Of a stretch of DNA of 64,000 nt, positions 11,341 to 23,645 are shown piece by piece (position 1 is the stretch's first letter; each line of letters starts with the position of its first letter). The stretch lies in NCBI RefSeq assembly GCF_037392515.1, contig NC_090280.1, positions 20,026,618 to 20,090,617 of the forward strand, given 5' to 3'. Under the pieces are notes generated by a model. That model ran no database searches, had not been told where the DNA came from, and was given only the letters and a program-made list of their open reading frames with translations. The translations under genes and the position numbers were made by a program. The stretch is from Haliotis asinina. Lineage: Eukaryota > Mollusca > Gastropoda > Lepetellida > Haliotidae.

Positions 11341-12217
11341 GTAAGTACATTATTTCTCAAATATCAAAACAATAAATTTACATCGATATATATACAAAAC
11401 GACTTTCAGAAACCCAAATGTTTGCGTTTGGGTATCTGAAGGTTGTAGCAAGCATGCAACACCAGGACTGCGTTCCACAAAGCGTTCGTAAGGTTAGATC
11501 TGTCGAAAGTCTAGTTTATCATAGGACTACGAATGTTGTAACACTTTTGTCGTAACGTTTTGTGGATCGTGACCCTAATGTTTGCAAACGGTATGTCAAA
11601 ATGTACTTTACACAGTGTTACGTATATACGTTTATGGTCCTGTGATGAGTTACGTACCTTGATGTGCCAGGATACGAAGATACTTTTTCACAGAGGCGCC
11701 TTGATATTAATCCTTTAATGAGCATTGCACAATATTGTCCACCTTTGTGGTTATAAGCAGTAGCCAATAAATTGACAAGCTACAATATAAATGAAATACA
11801 GCTCAAAAAAGGGTTTTAACTAAAATGTTTGAGTGCGAGGAAAACATGTACACATTCATAAGAAATGTATGCTGAATGCTGAGTCACATTAGCCCGATAA
11901 TATCAAGAGGATGTATTTATGAATTATTATCAATCAAAGTAGTGATGGTACACGGTGCTCGCAAAAAAAGGTCAGCGTATTCTGCTCCATCGGAGGCATC
12001 CGTCGAAGATGTTGAGAGAGGCAAGACACTTGTCCATCTGAAAAAAACGGATAGTCTACATCCATTACAAGTAAGGATTTGTCACTGATGCGACAAATAT
12101 AGATATCACCTCCATATATCTACCCCAGATTCGTTTTGAAAGCTTCACTGGGGTCAGGTGTTGAACACTGTAACCTTTATCGAACATACTCTAAGCAAGA
12201 AGGGCAGTATAAGATAT
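11341..12217. other. Intron-like DNA with a palindromic repeat
   Basis: About 11466-11575 carries GCGTTCCACAAAGCGTTCGT and later ACGTTTTGTGGATCG, an inverted pair around a degenerate centre. Similar palindromic sequence (CGATCGCTGTGCGAAA) recurs near 53040-53075. The remainder shows nothing recognisable. Confidence 0.45.
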
Positions 12218-12350
12218 CCCAATGGCTAAAGCGTTCGCTCGTCACGCCGAATCCCGGGTTATATTTCCCACATGGGTACAGTGTGTGGAGCCCGTTTCTA
12301 GTGTCCCCTACGATGATATTGCTGCGGCATAAAACTAAACCTACCCACTC
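12218..12350 (+). mobile_element. tRNA-derived SINE
   Basis: TAAAGCGTTCGCTCGTCACG, CCCACATGGGTACAGTGTG, GATGATATTGCTG and GGCATAAAACTAAACC follow in the order of the SINE family. The A box region is worn and the B box is changed to GGTTATATTTCC. Confidence 0.75.
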
Positions 12351-13017
12351 TTCGCAAGAGTGGTATGACGTTCTTTGACATCTTCATTAAAAGAGCATTC
12401 TCGGTAGAAATTTAAAGTAGTCATATCTAAACACCTACCTCTGGAACTGTCTGAACACTGCTTCCCATGGGGACGTTGTCTGCAAAGCTATCACATAGTA
12501 TTGTTATCGCTCTCACTTGTAATGCCTACATCGTAGTTAAAAGACACATGAGGCGGTGTCCATTGTCTCCATTGTTTTAGGTGGGTCAGTCGGTGGAAAG
12601 GATTTGAGTATTAGATGGTCATTGAACGATATTACGATATTCGAGATACCTATAGCTAAGTTTAAGTTCTTGATCAAAATACTTAATCTCAACTCTTTGA
12701 TATTTTTGAATTTTTCAGCAGATATTCTGATTCATATAAATCGCCCTATCACCAAACTCATGTACTCTCACCTGAAGAGAGAAGTGGAAATGATATTAAG
12801 CTGTTTTCGATTCACTAGAGAAAAAAGCATTTCCGACAGCCGAGAACCTTACATACCATGAGCTTTGTACATGTATCTATCGTTAATCCTAATATCATTA
12901 ATAGGATCTGTGTTTCCACAATATGTTTTACAAATTTGGTTATTGACATTAGTCCTGAAGTTAAGGTCCTGAATGAGCACTATAGTCCAGGAGCGTCAGT
13001 ACAGTAGGACTTCACAC
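12351..13017. other. Intergenic or intronic, nothing recognised
   Basis: A 101-codon open frame at 12556-12861 has AT-driven Ile/Leu-rich composition and no family resemblance. I do not annotate it. Confidence 0.4.
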
Positions 13018-13520
13018 ATTACCACTGCACATTCGCATAACATACCACAAAACATTCGCAACATTACCGTAGTTTATACGCACTAATACCACAGCACATC
13101 CGCATAACATACCACAAAACAGTGGAACATTACCGTAGTGTATACGCACAAATACCTCAGTAGAAGACAAGCCAAACCCACAGTTTATATGCATTAGTAC
13201 CACAGCACATTCGCATCAACACCACTAAACATTCGCACCAATGTCACAAAACATTCGCGTCATTACCGCATCAAGCTCGCAGTTATAACGCATCAATACC
13301 ACAAAACGTTAGCATCATTACCACATCATTACCGAATCAAAACCGCAGTTAATACGCACCAATACCACAAAGCATTTGCATGTTTACTGCCTCAGTGCCA
13401 CAGCACATTGCTTCAGTACAACAAATTATTCGCATCGTTACAGCATCAAACCATACGCATCAGTACTACAGTACATGCTACATTAGCATCTCAGTTTTAG
13501 GCGGATCCATACCACAGACC
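13018..13520. repeat. Degenerate minisatellite
   Basis: About 500 bases are built from variants of ACCACAAAACATTCGCAT-, ATTACCGCATCA- and ACCGCAGTTAATACGCA-like words repeated dozens of times with no fixed period. It looks like an old tandem array that has decayed. One strand reads as a Cys/Val/Arg-Ile-Asn repeat peptide over 63 codons, which I take as a by-product. Confidence 0.7.
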
Positions 13521-13986
13521 AAACGCATCAACATTCAAATGGAACATCTATTCGCGACGCTGTGTGTACATGTCATCAAAGACACTCTATCGATCACTGT
13601 GACAGTTTGTGATACAACACCATGTCCTCACAACCTCTGCCTAATGCATAGCTCATTCTTGCCAACAGCCTTACAAATTGCCCTGAGCATGTAATATATA
13701 TGACAAACACGGGAGTAAACAGTCTCTGTTGTTGCACTGGACATTTTTACATGTCATATGATTTATGATCAGTGGTATATTTGGGCAGATTCTACGTGAT
13801 TTTGTTTGTAAAGGGAATTACAGCTTCGTCGCCTTTGGTGTACTTGGTGAAAAATGAATTACACACTTCGGAAAAAAATTAACATACTGAATGAGAGAAC
13901 TGGTGGCACACATACAATGTGATCGTATATCCTTGTCTTCTGTGTACGGGGTGAAAAAATATATAATATAAATACATACATCAACA
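13521..13986. other. Nothing recognised
   Basis: No exon or known repeat identified. Confidence 0.4.
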
Positions 13987-14228
13987 TAGAGAGAAAATTA
14001 GAAAGGGAGAGAAGGAAAGGGGCGAGAGAGAGAAACAGATCTAGAGGGAGGGCGAGAAAAGAGCTAGAGAGGGGGAGACGGAGAGGGAGAAACAGAGATA
14101 CAGAGGGAACCAGAGCAAGGGCGAAAAACAAAGGAGAGACAAACAAAAAAAACAGCGCGAGAAAGAGAAACATAGGAAGAGAGTGAAACAGCGAGCGAGA
14201 GAGAAAGAAGAACAGAGTGAGAGAGCCA
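13987..14228. repeat. Purine-rich GA tract
   Basis: About 240 bases are nearly all purine on the + strand, in GAGAGA/GGGAG/AAACAGAG words. Such tracts can form triplex DNA. No coding role is seen. Confidence 0.85.
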
Positions 14229-16071
14229 GAAGACCAGATTATATAAAATTAGCTGTCAGTGAGTTAATATTTGGCGTCATATCGGCACTATTCTAGCAAT
14301 ATCGTTAGAAGAACAATGATATTAAAGCTAAAGACATCTAAAACATAAAAACCTACGCTGATGGAGAGTAACATTACACTACTACGTGACAAGTATTAGA
14401 TGAGCCAGTGTAGTGAACGCGTTTGTGACAAGCAGTCGCGGCAAGTAATATGGGCGAATACACTTTGTTGCTACAGGTAGATTGGCGATTAAGCACGTGC
14501 AATACATGCTGATCGTGGCGTGAAATCAGTACCGCTACTGCTTTACACGTGGATCGTTGAGCGATTTAGTTCAGCAAAGCACCATCACGACACGATTCGC
14601 AAGAGGAAATTGAAGATTTCAATATTTAGACGACAACCTGTCTCCCTCTTGCAAATGGAATGTTCTGAAGGGTGTTCCCACATATGCAGATTGAGGTCAT
14701 TTGTCAGGTCGTGGCTCAATTAATACTTGTCAAGCAGTAGTATCACAGATATATACTTATTAGGTAGAACTAGCATGTCGTTAGAAAAAGTGAGTGAGTG
14801 AGTGAGTTTAGCTTACCACCTTACCAACGTCGCATGCATTACAAGAACAAATATTCTACTGTTGAACTTCGGATAATGAATATTTTGCCCATGGACGAGG
14901 TATTTTTATAATGGTCGAAATTAGCCGAATTAAGTTAAAAATTATGAGTCACGGTACTTATAACCTTACCTTCGTTTATTTACAACCCCTAACACATGCG
15001 TTTTGAGCAAAGGTAGAAATTAAGGTAGCATATACATTTTGAGTTATATTATATTATCCTTAACGTATATTAATGCTAACTGCATCTTGAATTTTGTCAA
15101 ACGTTGAATGAAATAGGAATTAAGCATAAAAATATGCAAAGCAAACAACAAATCAGATATAAATAGAGACTGTGGTTGTACGGTATGATGGTAGCGGGTA
15201 GTGACACGTATTGTCAACGGCATATTTTTCACCTGAGTTGATTGAAATATACATAATGTATGCCAATGCATTTTATAGCAGATGAAGGGAGAGATACTGC
15301 GTGACCTTGATTGATTGTTATATAGCACACAAGCTTACAGGGATTACTCGATACTGTACATGTACCACGTGACGAGAGATAGACTTCAAGATTTTAATTA
15401 AACTGTCTGTCTGTCAGTCCGCTGGTCCGGATGTATGCCGAACTTTAATGTTAGCTCTCTGAGCTACAGTTTACCAGGAATTCGGACCCAGCTGACACTG
15501 ACGTTTCGTTGTTTCATGGTTTCATGGTAATCAATGGTTTGTTCGTGAAGCCAGTCCAGGAAGTAAGGGAGCTTTATGTATTGTTGTCACAGGCATGGAG
15601 AGTACGTGTCGACTTAGGACGAAGAAGAACGCAACATGTTTAGGATTATGTGACACGTGCAACTGCCATTTCAGGACATGGAGACATAGTGGCATTTAAG
15701 ACATCGACGTTTTGGACATTATGAGTGTAAAACCAATTCGGGACATTATTTCGAATTCATTGTACAACCTGAGGCAGGGTATGTTGATTAAGGACATTCT
15801 GACATCGGCATGATGTAGATCTTTTTGAGTTGTAGGACATGACATAAAAGTGGATTTAGGACAGGGACAGATGGATTCTGTTGACTTAGTACATAATAAT
15901 ATGTACAGATGAGGAGGCTATTTTGACATTTAGAATGTGTATAGTGGATGAGACTATGATAGCACATGACTACAAGGGATACCTTCTGGAGAGAAAAAGG
16001 CTGCATGGATCATAATACCGGTTTTATTGTGTTAGCCTACTAAGATACAATTCAATTGTATAACATGGATC
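14229..16071. other. Nothing recognised
   Basis: Contains a short GTGAGTGAGTGAGTTTAGC fragment at 14790-14808 that matches the reverse of a SINE tail, and CTGT repeats at about 15403-15414. No coding exon was supported. Confidence 0.4.
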
Positions 16072-16226
16072 GGGATGGTGGGGTAGCAAGTAGTTAAAGC
16101 GTTTGCATGTGTCACCGAAAACCCAGGTTCGTTTGCCCACATGGCTAAATAGTGTGAAGCTCGTTTCTGGTGTCCGCTCCGTGATATTGCTAGAACATTG
16201 CTAAAAGTGGCTTACGACTAAACCAT
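16072..16226 (+). mobile_element. tRNA-derived SINE
   Basis: GATGGTGGGGTAGCAAGTAG (A box region), AAAGCGTTTGCATGTGTCAC, CCAGGTTCGTTTGCCCACAT (B box region), GTTTCTGGTGTCC and GTGATATTGCTAG appear in family order. Moderately diverged. Confidence 0.8.
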
Positions 16227-16419
16227 TAGACTACACCGCTGCCCCGTTACGGATGGAAGACAGGAAGCATATACATATTTATCATACAATGGGTATTGTT
16301 CTCAGCAAGATAAAACCAACGGATATTTTCGATGTCCGTTGGCGTCATATACGGATACCGATGCAAATTAGAGAGGTCATATGCAACTTTTAGGGACTAC
16401 TTTCACACTGTAAACAAAC

Positions 16420-16602
16420 ATGGCGTCACGCCTATCTGTCGGCGATCGTGTCCAGATTGACAGCCGTGGTGACGGTACTGTGAGTGCCTTGATGGGTGGC
16501 AACATAACTGTAAACATTGTCCCAGCTAAGACATCACCAGCACCGAAACGCAGGCGTCTTGCAATCATTGACTCGGACAGCAACCAGGAAAATCTCGAAT
16601 GA
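16420..16602 (+). CDS. Small intronless ORF, 60 aa, hypothetical
   Basis: ATG at 16420 is in a fair Kozak setting (AACATGG). The product starts MASRLSVGDRVQIDSRGDG, then GNITVNIVPAKTS, then a basic cluster KRRR and an acidic tail ending DSNQENLE. The VGDRV...GDGTV pattern is like the first strand pair of a small beta-barrel, and the basic cluster could be a nuclear signal. GC content is higher than in the flanks, and the composition is balanced as for real protein. An AT-rich stretch with TTATATTTATTG follows the stop. It could be a short gene, a first exon or the start of a mobile-element ORF. I do not recognise the family. Confidence 0.4.
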   Translation: MASRLSVGDRVQIDSRGDGTVSALMGGNITVNIVPAKTSPAPKRRRLAIIDSDSNQENLE

Positions 16603-16936
16603 ACTGTTTGACATTATATTTATTGTTCAAAAGTTTAACTTAAATTTTCCCAAAGTCCACATGTGTTTTCTGTTATTTTCAAACTAAGTGAATATTTGTT
16701 GACAACAATACGCTCTTTAACATACAAGCTGACTGGAACTACATGACGTAACACAGCCAAATGAGTGATCAGTAGAAAACTGCGTCCCTGACCTTGTGAC
16801 GTCACGTATTGCTTCGCACATATTTGTGACCTCTTAGATATGCGGGCACATCTCAGGAAGTTTAGTTTCATGATCTGTGGCAAATGAAATCACATTTTTT
16901 TAAATTTTAAAATAAGAGTGACATTGTATGATAAAT

Positions 16937-17082
16937 AGGTTATCACACTCGTGTGTTTTGGGATTTTTAATATCCTGCATAAGGAATAAACACTATGTAT
17001 TTAACTCGCCAAGGCTCACTAAATGCAATGTTTAGTCCCAATGCAGGATATTAACCATCCCAAAACACTCGCGTAATAACCT
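16937..17082. repeat. Long imperfect palindrome, MITE-like
   Basis: Arms 16937-16980 and 17041-17082 are inverted copies: AGGTTATCACACTCGTGTG... against the complement of ...CACTCGCGTAATAACCT, both including TTTTGGGAT and AATATCCTGCAT. They differ at a handful of positions around a 60-bp centre. This is the form of a small inverted-repeat transposable element or its hairpin remnant. Confidence 0.7.
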
Positions 17083-18478
17083 ATATATACTGTCCAAAAT
17101 TAGTTAGGGATATTTGTAAATTTTGAAATTATGAATAATAATGTATATATTCACTGACTCAGTCATAAAATATCATACAAATGCCAATGTCACTAACATA
17201 TTTTGTCCAGTATGTGTGTAATATACGCCATACCTGAAAAACATGCACGAACTATATGCCATACGTGACATATACCCAGTGTATGAAATAATTTTTCAGA
17301 ATCCCTAGCAAAGCGGGCTAGGAAGATTTCAAACGTACTTGCCCGAATGTAATTTTCTAGCAAAACTAAGTAAAGATAAAAAACTCTCATAAGTAGTTAT
17401 TCATTATATCTTTCTTTTTAACGTTAAACATCAACGTTACAAATTGTCAGACCATATGTTTCAGCACAAATTTCGGGTTTATAACTGTTCGAACAGAAAC
17501 AGTCCAGCTAAACACTTTTGTCAGTCACTCAGGGTGATATCATGTATTTTCCATTTGCAAATGATGAAGAATGCATCGGATGTTTTGACTGGTGGCTATT
17601 TCTTAACACTTCTTGTCACGACGCATCTTAGAACTGGTAGGGATTTCAGCTTCGTGTGTGCTTTCAATAAGATTAGAATTGTCGCCTTGAAAACAGATTA
17701 GACAAAAATACTAAAAGAATTAGGATTTTTTTAATAAGAAAAGGCCATGAAGAGAATTGTTCACAGACTGAAAATTTACCCTAGCAAAGCGGGGTACCTT
17801 GATTCTATATTTATTAGCCCAGGGAAGTTTCAGCCAGCATCGAGCTAACGGGCTAGTGGTTATTTTGAATGCTGCAAAATGACAACCAATCACACCAACT
17901 CACAATACCTGTCCAGTCGGACATTCACACGATCACAGGAAATTGACCTCAGCAACCCAGTTCTTGCGTAATGCTGGCATGACAACGTCATGTTTTATCT
18001 AGGGCAGGAAGCTATTATATGACTCTACATGTTCCAGTGCGTTGTGATAATTACAATAACAAGACTGGCGATCCGCAACCCAGATGATGCTATCGCAAAC
18101 TGTAATCAGATCCCTCATCAGTGTTAGCTCACAACATAAGCACTTTGATATTAGGGGAGGCTTGGATGATAACAAAGAAACCTGTTCCATGCTGCAAGAA
18201 TGCAGGATATTTTACAACGCCTGTCCTGTATGTATACAATAAAATCCCTACTCCCAATGATATCGTGTATTTTCGTGATATCATTTTAATGGTTGTTCAT
18301 TTCGTCATGGCCAGAGTATTATTTCATAGCTTCGCTGTGGATACTCTGAGTCCTATAACTGTACGTGCAAATTCACCAAACACACTTCAATTTACCCATT
18401 TTCAAATAAATCTCTTATTGAAGGTATAGGTTACGACTAGTCTCTGTTAAATCTGGACAGGTGTGCTGTGTAACGACG
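17083..18478. other. Nothing firmly recognised
   Basis: The word CCCTAGCAAAGCGGG occurs twice (about 17305 and 17780), hinting at a local dispersed repeat. No gene was identified. Confidence 0.4.
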
Positions 18479-18650
18479 TATGACCGCGGTCTGCAAATAA
18501 TCGAGCCTGGGCCAGACAATCTAGAGATAAATGGTATGAGCTTCGATCTGGGACACGATGATATGGCAAACTGTTCAACGAGTCTGACCACCGGATCCGT
18601 TAGTCGCCTCTTACAAGTAAGGGTAATGGAACCCGCACAGGTCACGATAC
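18479..18650 (+). repeat. Dispersed repeat B
   Basis: GCGGTCTGCAAATAATCGAG, CCAGACAATCTAGAGAT, GAGTCTGACCACCGGATCC and GTTAGTCGCCTCTTACAA in order. Confidence 0.75.
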
Positions 18651-19079
18651 CGATTAAGATTTGGCTATAATTCTCTCATACCGCTATGAAATCAAATAAA
18701 CTTGTACTTCGTAAATAATTCGCGAAAATGAAACGCAACATCTTTCAATGTGGAACAATATGCATCATGGATTGTCTTAAAGCTGAGGGGATTGGGAACG
18801 CTGTAAACCCATATGAAATTATGAAACAGAGAGTGTGATGATTTGAACTGACCTTGAAGGGGATCTGCAGGTATCTATATCTTGATGTGGGAGGAATGTC
18901 CCAAGTTATACAGGTTTCTGAAGTTCACCAGTGTGTTGAACCCAAAACAATGTGTATACATATGAAGCACTTCAGGGTAAATGAAAGCATACCTTCATGT
19001 TAGACTAAAACTTTAAAAATGAGTTCCCCATATTATGATGGATTGTGTACTGTGTTCGAGAACTGAACAGCCACCTGAA

Positions 19080-19268
19080 CTCTAAGTTCCCAAGATAAAC
19101 AATCTCCCCAAAGTACCCAAGCTCTGTTCCCCTCTTTTGGAAAGAAGGCTTTTAGCATGTTGCGCCTTTCTTATAGAACTTTCTGCCGGCCCAAATCAAA
19201 CTTGCCCCAACTTGACTTTGTTAAGAAGGCCATAAAGACTTTCCTTTTTACTAAAGCCTGCAAATAAC
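19080..19268 (+). mobile_element. LINE 3' end, decayed
   Basis: Around 19170-19268 the + strand reads NFLPAQIKLAPTLTLL and, after a one-base shift, KKAIKTFLFTKACK then a stop. This is the form of the C-terminus of CR1/L2-type LINE ORF2 (LWN-LP-xIK...SFKxxLKTYLF). The upstream part is too decayed to follow. Confidence 0.6.
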
Positions 19269-21186
19269 GTTTATAATTCATGGTCAAATCCAGTTTTAAG
19301 GTTATGTTTACTTCAATTAATTCCACAATTCTTCAGCGAAAGATTGTTATCAGACCAATTTATGCGTCTCATTAGATGTAGGATGAACATTCGTAATGTG
19401 ATGCGTTTCTTCACAAATAATTATCTTACTCTTTAGAAAAGACATCATTTATAAATCATTACATATAGATGGGAGATAACAATTCTATTTAAGGTTTGGA
19501 ATACAATCCCAATACCTGTAATTAGTCCCATGCTTGAACACATTAATTGTTGCAATGTTGGTTTTCATAATAAATATAAACTGGAGTCAGTTGAATGATG
19601 ACGCAAAAACTGACACCCATTGTTTAGAACAAACCCATTACCATAGCAACAGTAAACAACACTTCCAGTGGTGTTTGATTACTCCAGAAAAACTGCGCAA
19701 AATGTTATTGATGTGAGGTTTCATGACAGTGTCGTGACAGTCAAACCAAGATAGCGTCATTCATTAATCGCCCATGGAATTAGTTTGTTCCAGGAGATGA
19801 ACATCTATTCAGTGATTGATATAGTTGTCATTTTGATGATTTATGTCATAAGTCTGTAGCTTGTGGTGTACCTGTGAGGATACAAGTTTGATGTTTTTGT
19901 TTAACATAGATCTCGAGCTGTTGTATTCGCTGACGTGTTGATGGTATAAGATATAAGAAGTTAAACCACGCTTGATCGACGGCAATGTATCCTTGAATAA
20001 CGTGTTAAGTCGTCAACTGACTGATGTTTCTTATCAAAGAACGACTAACGTAATTACCATTTAATGATATTGCGGGTTTTGTTCTTCGCATGGCGTGTAC
20101 CTTTGTCATTATTGAAGTTGCAAACAAAAACAACAAAACAATTTCCACATTCAAAAGAAGCTCTGTTTATGTACAGTTGCGATTGCGTCATGACCTTATA
20201 TGTTTGTTTCAACAGTGTTACAGCTGTATGATGTTGTTTGTAAACATACGATAACAGCGCATGTGTTTATGAATTGCTTTGAAACAGTGATGATACTAGT
20301 GTTCGTTAAAAAGAGTGCTTAGCCTGCCCCCGTGGTAGCAGGTGTCATGAACACATGCTGAGTCTAGTCAGTTATTCACCTGAAATTATGCGGGAACGTA
20401 CACAAGTCAAAATAGGGACTTGCCTGACATAACTGTTTTCATTGATGAATGAAACTTCAAAATGTCCTCTACACGTCTACCACAAAACCGTTTGAAAGCT
20501 GTACTGAAAACTGTAGATTCTAACCTTCATGAAACCTCTTCAGAGCTACAGTGGTATCACACTCTTTGAATTCTTGATGAAAAGAGCACATTTGATGGTA
20601 TCACAAAAGATAAAAGTGAAATGTTGACACCAAAGGTTGGGGCTGTTGAGATACTGCTCGATATTAACGCATGCAGATCACTATTCTAAAAAACAGTATA
20701 CCAGGCACGTACAACAGACTGTTTCTACTCAGTATGGTCAGAGCGACCTCTCCGTCTTCAGCAACCAGTGCCTGCCGTACGAGGCGAAAACGGATGGTCA
20801 AGCTGGATAAATTGTGATGCGGAACTTTGTCATGTAAAACGAATTGTCGAAAGATAAATCTTTTATCTATATTTACTTTATCTGTATGGATAGCAGCAGT
20901 AGTTATTTGTGTTGTAAACATTTAATTGAAAAATATTTCAAATGTTCTGTTTGTTTAAATTTTTATAGTTCGCAAACTAACTTGCAAATGAGGTTCAAAA
21001 TGAACTTTGCATAATGCCTTGGTAACTGAGAAAAATAATCAGAAACACTGTCAATGGCAACACGGCAATAACTGTCAATACACACGATTCCCCTCTGCCT
21101 GAAGGTATGACGACGTCAATGTCATGGAAACTAAGCCCTCCATGCTGTTGTGTGTGTTTCGGATCAAGTCAACGAACTCTTAGCTT
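19269..21186. other. Nothing firmly recognised
   Basis: A stretch at about 20725-20815 (CTCCGTCTTCAGCAACCAG, GAGGCGA) may be a worn - strand fragment of repeat B. No exon was supported. Confidence 0.4.
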
Positions 21187-21442
21187 AAAGGTGCTGGGTA
21201 GCCTAGTGGTTAAATCGTTAGCTCATCACGCCGAGGACCCGAGTTCGATTATTGCAGCGGTCAAATCCTGTGAGACATTATTTGGCATTGTCAAAGTACA
21301 GCCGTTAACAAAATCAGCATTAACTCAAAAATGCTGCCCCGTGTACCCGGGTTCGATTCCCACATGGGTACAATGTGTGAAGACAATTTATGGTGTCCTC
21401 AGCCGTGATATTGCTGGAATACTGCTCAATGCGGCGTAACTA
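21187..21442 (+). mobile_element. Two adjacent SINE pieces
   Basis: The first piece (21187-21265) has a good A box (GGGTAGCCTAGTGGTTAAA) and B box (GAGTTCGATT) but no tail. The second (21337-21442) begins in the B box region (ACCCGGGTTCGATTCCCACA) and continues to GATATTGCTGGAATACTGC and GCGGCGTAACTAAC. They could be two insertions or one element with about 70 bases inserted. Confidence 0.8.
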
Positions 21443-21659
21443 ACAGTGCTTGAAGATAAAATGGATTTTACATCCTACCAACTGCGTATTCTAGTACATA
21501 CTCGTATATTATCTTTGGAAAACATACACCGACACCAGATTTCTTGCTTCGTATGAAGATTATTAACGTAACTTAAAGGTGAATTATGCTGTACGTATGA
21601 ACGTAAAAGGTCACTACGCTTCCTTGTGTGTTGTTTAAACGCCGCACCTATATGGCTTC

Positions 21660-21812
21660 GACCTATAAATGATCGAGAATAGAACGATCCAATGATCAAC
21701 AATATGAGCATCGAGCTACCCCATTTGGGCGATGGCATGTGTCAACCTGGTCACTGACTCCGACGACTCGGTCTCAGTGGCCTCTCAGTCAAGTATGGGT
21801 TGCTAAAAACAA
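21660..21812 (+). repeat. Dispersed repeat B
   Basis: ACGATCCAATGATCAACAAT, TGAGCATCGAGCTACCC and GGCATGTGTCAACC match the family. The 3' end is shortened. Confidence 0.7.
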
Positions 21813-22183
21813 AAGTGATCGGTCAATCTTGCTGGATTGTTTTCTGCATATCAACGCATTCTACTTCCGAAAATCAATGATATCAAGATATCAGTCGTTA
21901 TATTGTCTGATCCAAGTTCAATAAAATTTTGCTGAGTGAGAATGTTAAGAACAAATCAGAACATAACCATTCATAGGAAAGCTTTTGAAGTTTGTATTTT
22001 ATCGCACGAGTTGGCTTGAAGATTAATTTACTGTATAATCAGTGTAATACACGGTTTTCGGTAGATTTAGTCGTTTAGTTCAATTTGGATCGTATGCTCA
22101 CAGAAGCGGTTTGGTGATGACAGTTTACCATCTTAATCAAGACGAAACCGATTCCGTTGATCCAGTGCACGAACAAGGGACAC

Positions 22184-22318
22184 ATGAGTGAGTGACTGAC
22201 TTTTGTTTTACGTCGCACTTAGCAATGTTCCCACCATATGGCAGCTGTCTGTAAATAATCGAGTCTGGACAGGACAATCCAGTGATCAACAGCATGTTGA
22301 TCGATTTACGCTATTGCA
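22184..22318 (+). repeat. Dispersed repeat B, 5' half
   Basis: Starts GTGAGTGAC...TTTTACGTCGCACTTAGC, then CTGTCTGTAAATAATCGAGT and GACAATCCAGTGATCAACAG. It stops abruptly after the ATCGATTTACGC word. Confidence 0.75.
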
Positions 22319-22848
22319 TTAACACCTGGACACTTTCGTGTGATAGATGCTGTAGCCTCATCAGGTGATTAGGTTATCAGGTCACCAGGTCACTAGGTCA
22401 ACAAGGCCTTGTCGAAACCATTGACATCTTGGCGGACAAATAAGCATTGCTCTTTATTAATTGAAAGATTATGAAACCCTAAAGCGTACAGTCGTTGGCC
22501 ATGAACCTTTGGTAAAAATTGGGCACTAACTCGACCCATCGGTCAATGATATTTTAGTAACAATGGGCAAATATTATTAGACTAGAGATAGATAGAGACT
22601 AGAGATTGTGGACAATGAGAGACTAACTAATTCTGTGTTGGAGTTACATGGTGTTTTTGACATAGCAGACCTATCCGGTATGACGAGCGTATTGTTCGTG
22701 ATTCCACCGATCCCCCACTCAAAGCCCACCAAGGGCAATCATCAAGGACAATTGTACTCAGTAACTTATATGTGTGCGTGTTGGATTGAACCCCACTTTG
22801 AAGGGTATTTCAGTTACAACTTTGCGGGTCAGCTTTTGTAGGGAGGTG
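22319..22848. other. Nothing recognised
   Basis: No supported feature. AGGTTATCAGGTCACCAGGT near 22369-22400 is a very short local repeat. Confidence 0.35.
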
Positions 22849-22900
22849 GTAGTGTGTGTGTGTGTGAGTGTGTGTGTAGGGGGAGGGTGGGGTGGGGGGC
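22849..22900. repeat. GT/G-rich low-complexity tract
   Basis: GTGTGTGTG runs followed by GGGGGAGGGTGGGGTGGGG, a G-run pattern compatible with a G-quadruplex on this strand. Confidence 0.8.
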
Positions 22901-23203
22901 TGAGTTGATGTATATCTACGGCGTTTACACATTTTGGACAAAGCCATTTCTTAGGCATGATCTTGAAAAGAGTGAGTGCGTTAGTGTGGTTCTACAACTC
23001 TGCATCGCCTTTAACCAGTGCCCATTTGGGGCCGCCATTCATAAGCTCGAGTGAGGACTGTGTTGAAATGATGGGTGAGGATAGTCGTTACAAACACTCA
23101 CATATAATATATTTATTTTATGTTATGTTAGAATTCAGTTACTGATTTCAGTGAACCCATTCAATATTAAGTCATTTATATTATCCGTCCACTGTTTAGG
23201 GTA

Positions 23204-23240
<37 letters not shown>
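23204..23240. repeat. (GCTT)n microsatellite
   Basis: Nine perfect GCTT tetranucleotides. Confidence 0.95.
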
Positions 23241-23241
<1 letters not shown>

Positions 23242-23257
23242 ATATTTAAAGCCGCAC

Positions 23258-23460
23258 ACGTAAATATTCCAGTTGCCGTCTGTAAATGATTGAGTCTGGA
23301 ATAGAAAATTCAGTCATAGTAGCATGATGAAATGAAATACGCGTGCGTCGGCTAAGTCATCGAGTGTTACCAATCTATCCTGTTAGTCGCCTTTTACGAC
23401 AAGCATGGGTTGATGAAGACCAGTTGTGGCAAGGGCCTTCACACGTACGGGTCTGTGTTC
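23258..23460 (+). repeat. Dispersed repeat B, diverged
   Basis: AAATATTCCAGTTGCCGTCT, GTCTGTAAATGATTGAGTCT, TTAGTCGCCTTTTACGACAA and GCATGGGTTGATGAAGACCA in family order. The middle is poorly conserved. Confidence 0.7.
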
Positions 23461-23645
23461 AAGGTACAACTTTTTACAGCGAGCTGCGACAGTGCTGTTG
23501 CCACTCCCACGCCTACCTTCAGGACCACGGGGTCACTCAGCTGACTACCAGCCATTCTTGAATCACACATCAACCAGAATATATTAAAGTAGATGACAAT
23601 ATTTTTGTTATGTATTACATCACTTTGATTTTACACGTAGTCTTA

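Noticed and set aside
21187-21265. tRNA gene from A and B box matches
   Set aside because: The flanking body matches the SINE family and no cloverleaf with a sound acceptor stem can be drawn. It is a tRNA-derived SINE.
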